From Stichopus chloronotus (lineage: Eukaryota > Echinodermata > Holothuroidea > Aspidochirotida > Stichopodidae): a stretch of DNA of 64,000 bases. The stretch lies in contig CM037849.1 in assembly GCA_021234535.1 (NCBI GenBank), forward strand, positions 12,009,526 to 12,073,525, in the 5' to 3' direction. Made by a program: the position numbers and the translations under genes. Of the stretch, positions 1 through 12,601 are shown in pieces (the first letter of the stretch is position 1; each line of letters starts with the position of its first letter). The notes beneath the pieces were generated by a model. It made no database searches and was not told the DNA's origin. It saw only the letters and a list, made by a program, of their open reading frames with translations.

Positions 1-500
1 TATTCTTGTAACTGGACAAGAAAGCATGTTTTTCAGAAGTTGGATTGTCAATATACTTATGGAAAAGTAGGTTTTATGTCTTATAGACTTTTTAATACCA
101 GTAGTTATCCATGGCTTGCTTTTAAGTTGCTTTCTAGAGAATTTAATTCTAGGAAAATTAATATCATGTAAAGAAATAATTCTAGATATGAAAGCATTGT
201 ATGCATCATTAGCATCAGGAAACGCAAAAACTTGTGAAAAGTCAGTACATTCAACTGACTGAATAAAGCTTGCAAAATTTCTGCTGTGATACCGTCGGAT
301 CATTGGTCTGCTCCTATTAGGATAAGTACCAGGGTCTCTAATAAAGCAAAAGTTTGGTAGATGATCGCTTATGTCGCAATACAGGTTACCGGAAGTAATT
401 GTAGAAGCGACAAACCTACTTGGCAGACAAACAAAAAAAAAATGATCAATAAGAGACAGAGTACTGTCAGTGATTCTAGTTGGCAAAGATTAGTAGTCAC
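1..500 (-). mobile_element. LINE (non-LTR retrotransposon) endonuclease fragment
   Basis: Reading the minus strand from about 500 down to 1 gives a degraded but recognisable stretch of a LINE ORF2. It starts with a PTRITDSTLSLIDH-like segment, then DISDHLP (the end of the apurinic endonuclease domain) near 370-390, then the linker that precedes reverse transcriptase, with a KPWITTGIKKS-like segment near 80-120. The SDHLP motif and the order of pieces are typical of CR1/L2/Jockey-like elements. The copy runs off the left edge, is frameshifted, and no reverse transcriptase is visible. Family assignment is by memory of motifs, not by search. Confidence 0.7.
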
Positions 501-1558
501 ACTTTGTTAACCTTTTGTTACAGGTTAAATGGCAGGCTCACTTATGTCCGATCTAAAGTATCATCGATATGAAAAAAAAAATTCGAACATGGCCCCCCTG
601 ACCCTTGAAATAAATGAATATAGTAAGAAAAAAATCAAGAAAACTAAGAACAGATTGACATGACATCGTTGTTTTGTGCTGAATGCCGTAAGGCACAGAT
701 TGATAGTTATTATTTGGGTTATGCATCTATCATTACATCTGTGAGGTCATTTTACTAACGTTTAATGAGGACAAGGATAAACCATTCTCAATTAAAAAAT
801 ACTACATTCTTGTTTTTTTTTTCTTTTTTTCAAATAATTTTTAAATTTTCTTAACATATATAAGATACCCTGTATGATGTCATTCTGATATAAATGAACG
901 AAATAGAAGGTTATGTTTTTCATTCGCTTCAGGTGTCACAATATGTTATTCGACCGTACACACGTCAAACCTCAGTACAGTATTTGCACAGGCTGATTGT
1001 GAAGAAGACGATGGTTCTTTTCTTAAATTCTCTCAAACTTCACCGATTATACCATCACTACTACACGGTAAAAAGTCTACATCCAAGAAAGGTTTGAACT
1101 TTGTGCTGTTTTGCAAGTTCGTTTCGCAGTACATGTTCTTAATGACTTAGGTATCCCCCATGCAGTTGCAGGATATGTGAGAATTTTTGCATCATTCGTA
1201 GTCCCCGTTACGAGTTATTATTTTCGTTCAGATTTATTGATATACACAGCTACTTAGTCTCAATGTTTACATGCATATGGTCAAGGATCTTAAAGAGTCC
1301 CATCGAGACATTTTCTGCTTAATTAATGTCTTGAGAATGCTACATGAAAGCAATCTTCCATAATTCTCGGAAGATTCTGAAAATCAATGACCCCCCTTCT
1401 GAACTGTTAGTAATCACTTAAAACCAGTTTTTTTTTCAAGTAGATGGAATACAAAAGTTCCATAAGACATGTATAGAGAATAAATTGAACTTAAATATAT
1501 ATCAAAAGGATATTTTCCGTGCCATTCATTTCACTCTTTTTTTTTTCTGGTTTAGCAG
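501..1558. other. Non-coding stretch upstream of gene 1
   Basis: No exon can be supported here. If gene 1 is like its paralogues it should have a signal-peptide exon ending in phase 1 upstream of 1559. I looked for an ATG followed by a hydrophobic stretch and a GTAAGT-like donor and found no convincing candidate, so the 5' exon is missing, outside the window or unrecognised. There are T-rich tracts and a weak polypyrimidine tract just before 1559. Confidence 0.5.
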
Positions 1559-1720
1559 TCCATAGTGTGACCACTAAGACACGTGATATGTACACCAACT
1601 GCCAAGATGTTTTCAAAGATGGCTACACTACTAATGGAGTTTACACAGTCAAACCATCTAATTGGAATGGAACAGCGTTTAACGTCTTCTGTAACATGAG
1701 CGAAGGAGGACGGATGGACG
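1559..1720 (+). CDS. Gene 1 exon: FBG domain, first third
   Basis: The acceptor is a T-rich tract ending in TTTAGCAG at 1558 and the donor is GACG|GTAAGT at 1721. The exon encodes the start of the FBG domain (NCQDVFKDG, VYTVKPSNW, FCNMSEGG). In paralogues this exon ends GGA TGG AC(N) in phase 0. Here a repeated GGAC at about 1707-1714 pushes the end into phase 1, so joining to the next exon would frameshift. Confidence 0.75.
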
Positions 1721-2528
1721 GTAAGTAAAAAAGAAGAAAAAAAAACTCAAACTGGTAAACTTGTATTCACAACAAGACACGCGAAGTAGTTTCCTCCCAT
1801 ATAATAAGGTAAGTGAAAATAGAACGAATCCTCCTGAGTACGATACATTTGAAATTAAAAACAAAAATGTCGTGCCTCTTCAGTCCTACCTAGTTAATAA
1901 TAGGCCTAATTCAATATATTCACACTGCAGTGATCAACGTCACTGATAAACTGATCGGTATCCTCAATTTATTAAATGTGTGGGTAAGGAGATAGAAAGA
2001 AATACTGCACACATTTCAAGAACTTCTCAAACCAGTCACTGTAAATAACCACTCTTAACGGAACACTAACTCTTGTTTTCATAATTCCATAATTATTGCT
2101 CAATTCTACCCCCCCCCCCCTCCGTCGAACAAATAACATAATCTTGTTTAAGGACATTTACATGGGGCTGCCTATTGTGATTTCACATTTTCAAAGCTCA
2201 AGATCGTTATGAGACCATACATAAGTGACCTGTGTGACATAATCCTTTTATTCTCTACCATATTCGTTGCAAATATGGTACTGTACAGGTATCCGTAACA
2301 GTAAGGAATTTGTTTGATAAAATATAACTTGCAGGTAAGTAACAATTGACAGAAAGTAACATAACGGTCTGGAATGTGTAAAAAATGTGGACTACTTTAC
2401 ACATATATGTAGTAGAGCTAGATCAGTTACAAATATCTATTTCATGTTGAATCGGATCCTGAGATCGTCGGCTAGTCAAGTCAAAGTGATTTTAAAACAA
2501 TTCTTATTAGTTCTCTACTACTACACAG

Positions 2529-2793
2529 GTATTCCAACGTCACATTGATGGTTCCGTAGACTTCTACCGTAACTGGACAAGCTATAAAGACGGTTTTGGT
2601 GAGCTTGATCACGAGTTCTGGTTAGGCAACGAGAAGCTTTATTACCTCACCAATCAAGAGAATTGCACACTGCGGATTGATCTGGTTGACAAACATGGAG
2701 AACCATTCTATGCTGAATATAGTTTATTCCGCATTAGTGATGAGAGGGATAATTACAGACTGTCAGCATTGGGAACCTTTAACGGAACAGCGG
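2529..2793 (+). CDS. Gene 1 exon: FBG domain, middle third
   Basis: This 265-nt exon lies between CTACACAG and GTTAGT. It is open throughout and starts VFQRHIDGSVDFYRNW. It carries FWLGNEKLYYLTN and RISDERDNYRLSALG. Length and phase (0 in, 1 out) equal those of the half-FBG exons of genes A and B, also 265 nt. Confidence 0.85.
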
Positions 2794-2814
2794 GTTAGTT
2801 ATTACGACCTTACA

Positions 2815-2935
2815 GTAGCTATTATATTGCATGTACGTACATACATGCATACGTACATTGGTATATACATACACGCATGCACGTATGTACATACGTACTT
2901 AGATACCTATGTACGTATGAACATATCAACCTATG
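2815..2935. repeat. GTAC/ATAC-rich simple repeat
   Basis: Degenerate tetranucleotide tract of GTAC, ATAC and CATG words within the second intron of gene 1. Confidence 0.8.
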
Positions 2936-3112
2936 TACCTTTGTATCATGGGCAAACCCTTCCTGTTGAACACATGCAACCCTACCGGCTGATTTACAAT
3001 ATTTTCATGACTACTAAGCATTCTACTTCAGGTTTATGCTTGTAGCCTATAAACACCTCTCACCATAAGCCTCTAGTGAACTCAAGACATGTGACAGTAA
3101 CCGGATGTTAGT

Positions 3113-3221
3113 AAATAATAATAATAATAATAATAATTATTATTATTATTATAATAACAATAGTAAAAATAGTAATAATGGTAATAATAATAATAAAAAT
3201 ATTAATAATAATAATAATAGT
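3113..3221. repeat. (AAT)n/(ATT)n microsatellite
   Basis: An interrupted AAT run switches to ATT, so it is partly self-complementary. It lies in the second intron of gene 1. Confidence 0.9.
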
Positions 3222-3289
3222 GCTTTTCCCTCCCCTGCTACCATGCTATGAAATCATTTAAACGTATTTCAGACCTACTGATGTAGAGA

Positions 3290-3525
3290 GATGGTCATTC
3301 TACGCGACCGTACTCAAAAGGCCCACACAAAGTTCAGTCTTCCGGTGTTTACTGGAGGTTATTAACCTTTTCTTTATTTCCCTCAGACAGTCAGATGAGA
3401 CAAGGCAATACTTTACAAATAGAAAACGTAGACCCTGTTCTTAGAAATATTTCTCAATACTTGGTGATTGGTAGATCACGGGTAGCGACCATTACCATAT
3501 GTCGTCATAGAAAATCGCTTTTCTA
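3290..3525. repeat. Dispersed repeat, copy 1 (second copy at 36245-36490)
   Basis: About 235 bp align by eye with 36245-36490 in the same orientation. Shared words include CAAAGTTCAGTCTTC, TTTTCTTTATT, CAGTCAGAT and TTGGTAGATCAC-like segments. It has no coding signal and is probably a non-autonomous transposon copy. Confidence 0.65.
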
Positions 3526-4792
3526 TGATTGTTCAACCTAGTTAGGTAGACCACGTGATCATCTAGCCCCGGGAAGCCCCGGCTAAGCGTCAGCCACAAT
3601 CCCCTCACTGGCGATCTGGCTGTAAAAGTGTAAAAATCGTTCTCTATAACTATGTAGATCTGCTTCATCCTGTCTCTCCGTTCCTCTTTCTTCCTGTCAT
3701 CGTCATGTAACTCTGTTATTATGTTATTCAAATCATCTTTTTAATTCCTCTAATTTGTGTGCGCCAGTCAAATCCAAATATAAATGGAACTCTGATTGCT
3801 AAATCAAAGGAAACTCTTTCTGGATTTTTCTGTCCTGACGTCTCTTTCTGCTCGCTCGTTCTGTGTTGTCAACAACGTAAACATCCGTCGCTGGGGCAGT
3901 CATACCAAGACTGTAAACCCCTGAAACCCCAAGGTAATCCGACACTACAACACATACCGCTGTCGCTCCCTGCATGATGCTACAACCGTATTAAAATGCT
4001 CTACAGTCCCTCTTTGGTGCTCGATTGCACATGTTTTGCCTTTTGATATGACCCTTAATACCCCTGCCAGCCATTTCAAGTCATCCTAGTCATATGGATT
4101 GACACACTTGAACAACTTTATGAGAGTGCTGTTTAATTGACCTTGTGGATCATCACAACATGAAGTGATAAAACTGAAGCGATGGGGGTTTGCCACAAGT
4201 TCAACCTTACCAAAGCAATAACAAAAATGAGGCTGGACCGAACGGCTGTTTATCCTGTAGGAATTTCGGCATGTGCCTCGCTCGGGGTTATTGAGTTGTT
4301 TATTATACATTCGTTCTTGTCGACGGTTATCACGGTTCTGTGCTCTCAATTTTCCAATGTTGTTTCTGAATGCGCCTACCCTTACAGGAAACCAGTCACA
4401 CGGAACTTCCACTGAATATTTTGCTGGCAAACTCGCATTGCGCCAGCACAAAACTCAAATACACTAGTTGGATCTTGTCGTACACATATTCCAGCATGCT
4501 AAAATTAAATAAATTGTTTGAACAATATTAGGAAAATTAGTCGCATTTACGTGTTTTCTTGTACAGGCTAATCTCTCTTTAAATGTAGAACTACATGTTA
4601 CTATTTGGTATGACAATGTGCACTGAAAGGCACGTATTGCTTAGACACACAGGATTAGGTAAAAAGCTACCTACTTCCCTCTAACTACAAAGAAATATTT
4701 GTATGTAATGATCACTATAACAGACGTCATTTTTTCACGATAGGCTACTGCGTTTATCGAAAATTATTGATCTTCTTCGCTTCACGATGCAG

Positions 4793-5062
4793 AATATGAT
4801 GCTTTGAGGCGACATTTCAATCAGAGCTTTACTACCTTTGACAGGGACAATGATGGGCACAGTGGACCGTAATTGTGCTAAAACCCATCACAGTGCCTGG
4901 TGGTATCAAGACTGTCGTGATGCTGATCTCAATGGTAACTATCTCACTGTTAACGATTCTCAGTTTGAAAGACACACTATCATTTGGAAAGATCTTTCTC
5001 CTGGTTGGTATAACATCAAATACACTGAAATGAAGATCAAACCGGTAATGTCATCGATGTAA
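4793..5062 (+). CDS. Gene 1 exon: FBG domain, last third (frameshifted)
   Basis: The exon begins in phase 1 after GATGCAG (AA TAT GAT). It encodes ALRRHFNQSFTTFDRDNDG in one frame, then NCAKTHHSAWWYQDC to MKIKPVMSSM and stop in the next frame. The switch is at about 4855-4866, consistent with one extra base. The loop between the two cysteines is the ordinary 12 residues, which makes this exon a useful reference for the expanded loops in genes A and B. Confidence 0.8.
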
Positions 5063-8000
5063 ACTACAGTCATCCCAAACTGCGAAACAAGTTCATCGTA
5101 AAGCATGCAAATCATCTGAAACGTTACTCGACTATCCTTTTAAACAAAAGAAAAGAAAAGACCGGCGCATTTCAGCTTTTCCTTGGGATGTGAAAGCCTC
5201 AGACAAAATGTCGTCAGGGGATGCAGTTTATAAATTATGTCTCCTTACAGTTATACTTGATTGCCATGAGATTCACGTCAATTTCATTGAAAATATATTG
5301 AGAGGGAACTGTACGCTATTTACTGAGTGTGATTTACTTACGTGGATGCGAAAAAGTCACACAAAAGGGTTACAAGTTCGATCAACAACCGATTCGAATT
5401 TAGAGACGATGAACAGATAAAGAACGATCAGAAATGCAGCATTCTGTATTTGTTGTAACTTGTACGTCACTTCTTACCATTTGAGGAATGCTTTAGTATC
5501 ATGATGTATAATGGCAAAGACAAGTGTTCAACCCATCAAGAGGGTCATTGAAATATGTTTTTTTTTTTTTTTTCTGGGCTTTTACCAATCGATGAAGGGG
5601 AGCGTTGTAGTTAGGAAAAGACGAGCAAAAAGCTACCAATGACCCGATGGTGAATCACACGAAGTCACAGTGGAGTTTGTGAAGTTGGTGCCTTCACATT
5701 CATGTCTAGGTAGCGTTATGCTACACATTTTATTACTTATGCAAGAGACCATGGTGTGTAAAACATTCCATGAAACTTTGTATGCATGTCCATGTTGTAT
5801 GCAAAAGCTATTCGGAGAAGCTTTTGTAAGAAATGTATCAACTAGTGTGTTTCTCTTTAGTATTTCAGATTTCTTTGTGCTAACTTGTAACGAGTTGATT
5901 TATCTTAGACAGAAAATAGGATAGACGTGAAGTCATTCATGAAAATTTTGTCAATAGCAATATTCTAAACTATAGATATGATAACTGTTTTAGCATTAAA
6001 CGAAGCGAGGGTCAAGAATATACAGTTTGAGTAGCCTACTACACTTTTTTGTGTTATCGTTTATTTCTTTAAACTAAGTTTCAGCATGAAGCTACTTTCA
6101 ACAAGGGAAAAATGTTGATTACTCTGTATTAAACTTACTTAGCAAAGGGTTTCTCACTGTAAATGACATCACGTTTTATATATTAAAGATATGGATCTCC
6201 ATATCATTAGCGCACCATTAGTCACTAGTGTCATTAGTGCTGCACTGGTGAATATCACGTAATAATTAACAGCCAAAACAAAAGACCTCATGTTTAGGTT
6301 AACACTACTTCGCAGTTTTTTCAAGTAATCGATGTGCATTTTGTTTTAATTTGAGGACGCTTGTTATCTTTCGGTCGAGTACTACCAAACATAGTTTAAA
6401 TAATGAAAATGTCATTGTAAAGAACATTAGAAAAAGCTGTAAACGGAAGGAAAATAATGTTGGAGCATAATGTACGTATCACAATTTTGGCAGATTTTAC
6501 ATCTTCTACGCTGCTTTCTGTTCCAATGTCACAAAGAGGTATCCATCCATCCATAAATCATATATAAATATATATACATGTCAGCTTTGTCAGCGTATAT
6601 GAGCCGTCTATATAATTGAATTTATTCCGATTATTCCGATTTTATTTGTCCTATGTTAGAGTAAGAAATCATTAACTAAGTAAAATGACTCAATTTTTTC
6701 TTATAACGATACTTTACCTGCCTTTTATAGTAGAACAACTATCTCTTATACAAAACACGAAGACTACATCTACATCACCAGTTTTAATGAGGTCGTGATA
6801 TAGCTAATGGCACCCATGCCAGAACACAATGTTATCACATTCCTCTTTCTCGTATTTAAAGGTAAGTGTTAATTAAAAATGAAAGATGATTAAATCTCGT
6901 TGAGTATATTGCTATGCTCTGTTACTATTAAACTCACTCGACAAATAGATGTGCAATTTCTGGTACATTTAAGCAGTTCTATCATCTTTTAAATGTTCAA
7001 GTGCCCAGTCCTGACGTGGTCAGTCTCTCCAATTACAGAATCCAATGCAAATCAATCCGTGATCTTTTAACTGGTCCTACAGTGTCTCTCTTTTCTTCCA
7101 AGCTTATGGCTTATGCTTATGGCCCGACATCCAGACATTCTTTATTTGACGTGTCGTGTTCAAAAGTTTATTCCCCCCCCAAAAAAAAAAATAAAAGTGA
7201 ATGTTAGTTGATATAAATATTTTGATATTTTGATTTTTGATATTTTTAACTCCACAGATTTCATGCTCGCTATTATTTTTGCTGGGACGTTAGATTATAA
7301 ACAAATTGGTACAACTTTCATAATCCTTAATCTTTACAAACAGTTTAAAATAAAGTAAATGGATATTGATTCGTCTTACCCTCCTTCTGATTAAGATAGT
7401 GAGTTTACGTTGTTGCTTCCCCCACTCGGATGGTTTTATATCAAAAGTGAATCAAAAACATTGTTATATCTTTTCATAAATTATAGGAGCTTCTCGTAAC
7501 CAATAACAATTGTTGCTTGGTATTTCGCACGTTAAATAAAAAGAGACATGATAATTTATTAAGCTTGAGAGTATAATGGTGTAAATCTGCTATATTGTAC
7601 TCAGGCTACCTTCGTATCACGAGTAGTGCAGAAGTATCAGGGTGTTTTGAAGTATATTATCATAATTTTGTCGGAGAAGTAGATGAGTTTAGTACTCCCA
7701 AACACAATGAAGATTACCGTTTGCAGGTGTTCACATTACGAATGAAGAGTACTGTAAACGCCCAACATGAGAGTAAAGGGAATAGGTTAAGCGTTATCGG
7801 CAACTTTATGTGATAACTGGTACTCTATTCTAACGGCTATATGTGCACATGGAGCTCCAGCTACGATTGAAGATGACGTGTACTCCCCTAAACTGCTATG
7901 ACATTGAATCACATGTGAAGATTAGATTTCTATGCTTTCGTATAATTTTATTGCGTGTAACGCTTTGGATATTATTTGATACCTAAATTCCTTGCCAACT

Positions 8001-9714
8001 GTGTACACTTTTGCAGACTTCTCTCCTCATAATCAAAATGTGAGACAAAATCTGTTACTTAAAATGTGCTGGGGCATTTATTAAAATTAAGACATACAAA
8101 ACTAATAACATGGTAGGCAGGATTGTGAAGCTCAGTCTGTGGTTAAACTCAAATTCAAACCAATTCATCCAGTGAGCAGGGACGCGGGTTGTGGTTTTCC
8201 CTCATTTCCATGCACTGTGGTTACATTGTAAACATTCTAAATTTGATCTATTTTTACACGATTTTTGGTAAATAGAGTCTCTTAATACTTCATTCATGAC
8301 ATCATTTTGCAAATCAAAAAAAGTCCCTTTTAGGGATGATCAGAGGTTCCCCTTGACCCATGCCTCTACAAATACACAATAGAGAAGATAGTTGCGCTCT
8401 TGGCGACTAGTCGAGTCCAATAGTATTTAAGAATTGTTGAGCTATCACTTAACCTTAACCCTTGTAGCATAAGCTGGTACAATATTTTGCATTTTTTTCT
8501 TGAGATCCTGTTATTCATGAGATATCCTTCTCTCCGGGTGAGTTAATCTAACACAAATAGTTTGATAGTGGCAGTTAAAGTTTGTTAAGATCTGTCGGTT
8601 GCATACATCAAAGAAGAGGTTTTATATATTTCTATACACAAAAAACCAACAAGTTTAGAAAATATGTTGGCATGCAGGCTGTGGTAGGTGCGTAGCAGAA
8701 GATCTTGATCAACCTGAGGAAGGGGTATAACTAGTTCGGCTACCCGGTAAGCTCGTAGTTACAATATGGTGCAATATTCAGGATCATAAAATGAGATTGA
8801 GATGTAACAAGCTTGAGCATTTTCGACTACCGTTGCTCTCACTCTGTCAACGATATTTATTTGAGACGAGAGGTGATCTGACGGTGTTTTGTTGAATTTT
8901 AGTTCCATTTATGTCACTCCCAGCTTGTAGTAAAGTTATTGGTCAGTTATATACATTATAATCTGTGATGTAATGTTAAGAAAAGAAATGCACACTTTCA
9001 AAATAGGTGGCAAGTAGCGCATGATGTTTTTTATCTGGTTTTCGGATGCGTCCTGTACTTGAGATCTAGAGAAAATTGACACATACGAGTATAGATTAGC
9101 AATGAGGGCATGTTTAAGAAAACTGGAACGGTATGGAAAAGGATCGCCGAATATATTTGTCAAACTGAGCATATCGCGTGAGAAGAAACGATTTATTGGT
9201 GTTCAGTGCGCGACACCTATTGAGGTGGGGCTTCAAACGAGGTCAGAGGTCAAAAGTCAAAAGGTCAAAGAGGGCTGCCACACTGGGTACGTGTAATAGC
9301 TCTAAGAAAACACGTCACAATCATTTGCATTACTCGATATCCTTTCCCGCAAAAACCTACTGTAAACAACTCATTTTCTTGGCTAGTGTATGCAAGACAT
9401 GTAACAGTAAAACAACGTGAATACGGGTATTACCAAAAGTATGGAAATGACATTGTTATTAGACATACACGCACAGTCCAAACATGGTTGCATAGGTTGA
9501 AATATTAAGTCACATTTATGATAAAAAATGATAGTAAGTTATGTTGCACCTTCTAAAAACAGGACCTAGCGTGCTGTATTATGTACCCTGTTGGCTTATG
9601 ACGTCACTGATCAGGTAGCACTACATATCATAATCGGGTACCTACCGACCAAGTTTGAAGTTCATTGGACTTACTGTTTTAAACGAAATCGCTACACTTT
9701 TTCAAAGCATTTTG
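5063..9714. other. Intergenic stretch, no supported gene
   Basis: I see no exon with paralogue support or a recognisable domain. Short open frames (for example 5670-5924 and 7595-7813) have no conserved motif, splice context or codon pattern. From about 9600 the sequence grades into the repeat family described at 9715, starting with a CCGACCAAGTTTGAAG-like segment. Confidence 0.5.
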
Positions 9715-10510
9715 CCGATTAGAGATTTGACCCGTGAACTCTGAACTTAGACATGAAATTTTGACGGGAAACACAGCTTCAGACAGTGGGTCACCTATCT
9801 ACTAACTTTCTTTGACCCTAATTCGCTTTGCGGTATGGGCGGTGTTGTGGAAGCAACCTTTTCGGTGTCTTATTTGACCTTTGACCCCTGAACTTGACCT
9901 CTGACCTCAAAACACATGAAAAAATACACACATGATTCTTACATAGAATATTGTTTTCCGGTCATACGTGTAAAGGTCTCACGTATGTAGCAATTTTGTA
10001 TTAAGAAATACAGCAAAACTAAGATTTTCACTTATTTGAATTTTGACCTCTGAACTTTGACCTCTGACATTAAATTTTGACGGAAGACACCACTTCTGAC
10101 CACGGATCACCAACCTACCACTTTGCCAGTTATTGGCTATGCGTCCTTAGAGGTGTTACGGATACAAACTTTGTGGTGCAAAATTTGACCTTTGACCTCT
10201 GAACTTGACCTTTCCCCTCAAAACACATACAAACATCATTTTTTGATACAATCTTGTATTCCGGTCACATATTTGAAGACCCCATGGAAATAGCCACTTT
10301 GGATTAGGAAATACAGCGAATTTAAGATTTTAACTAATTTGACCTTTGGCCTCTGACCTTTTCCTCTGACTTCAAATTTTAACTGGTGACCTAACTGCAA
10401 ACCATGGGTCACCTATTTACCAACTTTGACCCTCATGGGCTTTGTGGTCTAGGAGGAGTTGCTGGCGCAAACTTTTGACATTCAAATTTTCTGGTGCTCA
10501 CTCACACACA
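9715..10510. repeat. Diverged tandem repeat, period about 303 bp, about 2.6 copies
   Basis: Units start near 9715, 10022 and 10325. Each carries the same order of words: TTTGACC/TCTGAAC runs, a GGTCACC(T)A block, AAATTTTGACGG-like and CTTGACCTCTGACC-like stretches, TTCCGGTCA, then GGAAATACAGCGAA at the end. The last unit is cut short where the CA-rich segment before the hairpin module begins. No coding potential. Confidence 0.75.
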
Positions 10511-10532
10511 CCCACTACCAATACACACATAC

Positions 10533-10743
10533 ATTGGCACTGGACACGTTTTCATATATGCCACCCAACAAGACCCCCCTGTACCCGTGGTCACTCTACC
10601 ATGGGGTACCCCTGGGGTGTTGCTACTCATCCACTACGAGCGTATCCATGTCAACCGTTCTCCCATGGATGCACATTACAATATATAGATCCACTAGCCA
10701 AGTGACTACAATATCTCATCTAGCCCCTATAGGGCGATGAGAT
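10533..10743. repeat. Composite-repeat 3' module with terminal hairpin, copy 1
   Basis: These 211 bp match 31311-31520 closely in the same orientation, from ATTGGCAC through CTACCATGGGGTACCCC to a terminal hairpin. The hairpin (10713-10743) has outer arms ATCTCATC and GATGAGAT, inner arms GCCC and GGGC, and a short loop. Both copies follow a tandem array and a CA-rich tract. Open frames through it are incidental. Confidence 0.8.
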
Positions 10744-10812
10744 AATAAACGGTCACCTTTTACTAAATCGCAATTAAACAATTGAACGACCCGCCAAAAA
10801 GTGTGTACCCTT

Positions 10813-10924
10813 TGGGTCACCTATCTACCAACTTTGACCCTCATGGGCTTTGCGGTCTAGGAGGAGTTGCGGGTGCAAACTTTTGACATTGAAATTTTCT
10901 GGTGCTCACTCACACACACCCACA
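10813..10924. repeat. Second copy of array end plus CA-rich tract
   Basis: About 112 bp repeat 10405-10516 with few differences (GGGTCACCTAT, GACCCTCATGGGC, GGTCTAGGAGGAGTTGC). It is offset by 408 bp and lacks the hairpin module after it. Confidence 0.8.
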
Positions 10925-12601
10925 CCAATACCCACATACATTTGGCACGGATGCTTTCATTTTTCTCTTGGAATTTCTAATTTTCCCAATGAAAGGAAAT
11001 TTACTCAACTTTCCGTTCTTCTGGAAAATCGCTAACCAGAAAAAAAAGTGACGGTGAAAGATCCCTGCCCCAACGGGCCATACACCTATAAAGGGGAGCC
11101 CTGACATCGGTTTTTACAACATCCCCAAACATCGTTTCTATAACGTGATATTTTGATTGGATACGTCGATGTTAGAGAGATGTAACTAAAATATAAATGT
11201 AACCTATCCTTCTATAATGGTGGGGATGAAAACGTGTGAAGGAGTGTGTTTGTGTGCGCGAAAGAAAACTTCGATATCAAACGTTTGCGTCCGCAACGTC
11301 TCTTACACCGCAACGCCGAAGAAGGTCAACGGTGGTAGACTTGTGACCCATGTTCTGAATCTGTGTATCCAGTCAAAATTAAAGATCAGTGGTGAAGGGT
11401 CAAATTAGCAAAAATCTTGCTTTTGCTGCATTTCATAATCCAAAATGGCTGTTAACATGAAACCTTCAAATATCTGACCGGTATACCCGATTCATCTTAA
11501 GATCATGTTAACATATGTTTTGAGGGCAAACGTCAAGTTCATGCGTCAAAGAACAAATCAGATTTGGGAATTTCTCATATAGTTGTACCTTATTGACCAA
11601 CAGTGGAGTGTTGCTTCCTGAGAATACTGAAGATAAGTTGGTCTCAACTGCGTTTACATTGTGAAAACCTTCTGAACAGTGGATCTCACGAAGAGAAGCT
11701 TGGACATATTTCATACTGGATTATTTTGTAGATACACGTTATTGAGTGCAAGATGCCTATCAATTTTGGTAGGGACCAAAGATCTTTCAGGGTCAACGTA
11801 TTCTCTACTTCATGCAATTATATGTCGGATTGAACATACTCACGATTGAATCGTAGAAACCAAAGTAAGCTTTCGGCCTTCTGCTTAGTTTTTTTTTCTT
11901 CGTAAAAGAGGGATGTCTTTACAATCCTATTGGGGATGTCCTGCAATTACATGGAAAGAACAGTTTTCTGGACTATTTTCTGGATTGGATTTGTGATTGA
12001 TTCACATCATCTCAAGATATTATTCCTGATTATCTGAGTAGTCCAAAACTTTCTACAGAGCGTATTAATAAAACAAGATCCCAGTTTTGAAATTTCAGCG
12101 ATGTATAGTACAAAATTCGTATTGTGTAACAATAATATACACAAGGAGGCATTGACATTGTGCACTGGCATTGCCATTGGCAAGGAGGCATTGTGTCAGA
12201 AATTGATTTTCTATGCTACATGATATATATGCAGAAATACTGCTATGTATGTAGGTTGGTCTTTCGCTGCTAAATGTTTCAGTGTGACAAAAAAAGGCCA
12301 ATTGAAAACAATACAGATATTATAGTTATGGTTTGAAAGGCTCTTTACATGCATGTTTCTTATCATTGCTACAAAGTTCTTCATTGGACCTGAAAAGTAT
12401 ATGAAACACATTTCAATAATATGTCGAAGATACGGGATTAATACAGATATATTCAATGTTCACATACTTTATTCATTAAGTGGTTGACCAAACACAGTCA
12501 TGCAAAATATTGAACACAGAGTTATATTGAACACAAAGTTATTTTTAAAGTAACGTTTGTAAAGTAGACTAATTGATTTCACTGCTCGTCAATGTTAACA
12601 A
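10925..12601. other. Intergenic stretch downstream of gene A
   Basis: No gene is supported. A TTTATT at 12468-12473 gives AATAAA on the minus strand about 130 nt past the expected gene A stop and could be its polyadenylation signal. The short open frames on both strands are not conserved. Confidence 0.5.

Larger units (their letters stand above)
1559..5062 (+). pseudogene. Gene 1: fibrinogen-related protein (FBG domain), frameshifted, probable pseudogene
   Basis: Three plus-strand exons (1559-1720, 2529-2793, 4793-5062) rebuild one ordinary fibrinogen C-terminal domain. Splice phases are the family's own: phase 1 before exon 1, phase 0 between the first two, phase 1 (G|AA) between the last two. 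Landmarks are NCQDVFKDG and VYTVKPS at the start, FYRNW and FWLGNEKL in the middle, then the calcium-site run FDRDNDG, NCAKTHHSAWWYQDC and MKIKP at the end. Two lesions break it: about 4 extra bases at the end of exon 1, which turn the expected GGWT into GGRMD, and about 1 extra base near 4860 in exon 3. It has no Cys/Tyr insertion, unlike genes A-C, and lies convergent to gene A. The domain family is certain; pseudogene status assumes the assembly is correct. Introns at 1721-2528 and 2794-4792 hold microsatellites and one dispersed repeat. Confidence 0.8.

Noticed and set aside
4086..4451. 121-codon minus-strand frame inside the gene 1 intron
   Set aside because: No domain, no paralogue in the window and no splice context. 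It lies opposite the transcribed strand of gene 1.
9715..10510. Possible CRISPR-like or regulatory repeat array
   Set aside because: Units are about 303 bp and diverged throughout, with no constant short repeat and unique spacers; the genome is eukaryotic.
10442..10740. Three overlapping open frames in the composite repeat
   Set aside because: The same sequence recurs at 31311-31520 as a non-coding repeat with CA tracts and a hairpin; no frame is preserved as protein.
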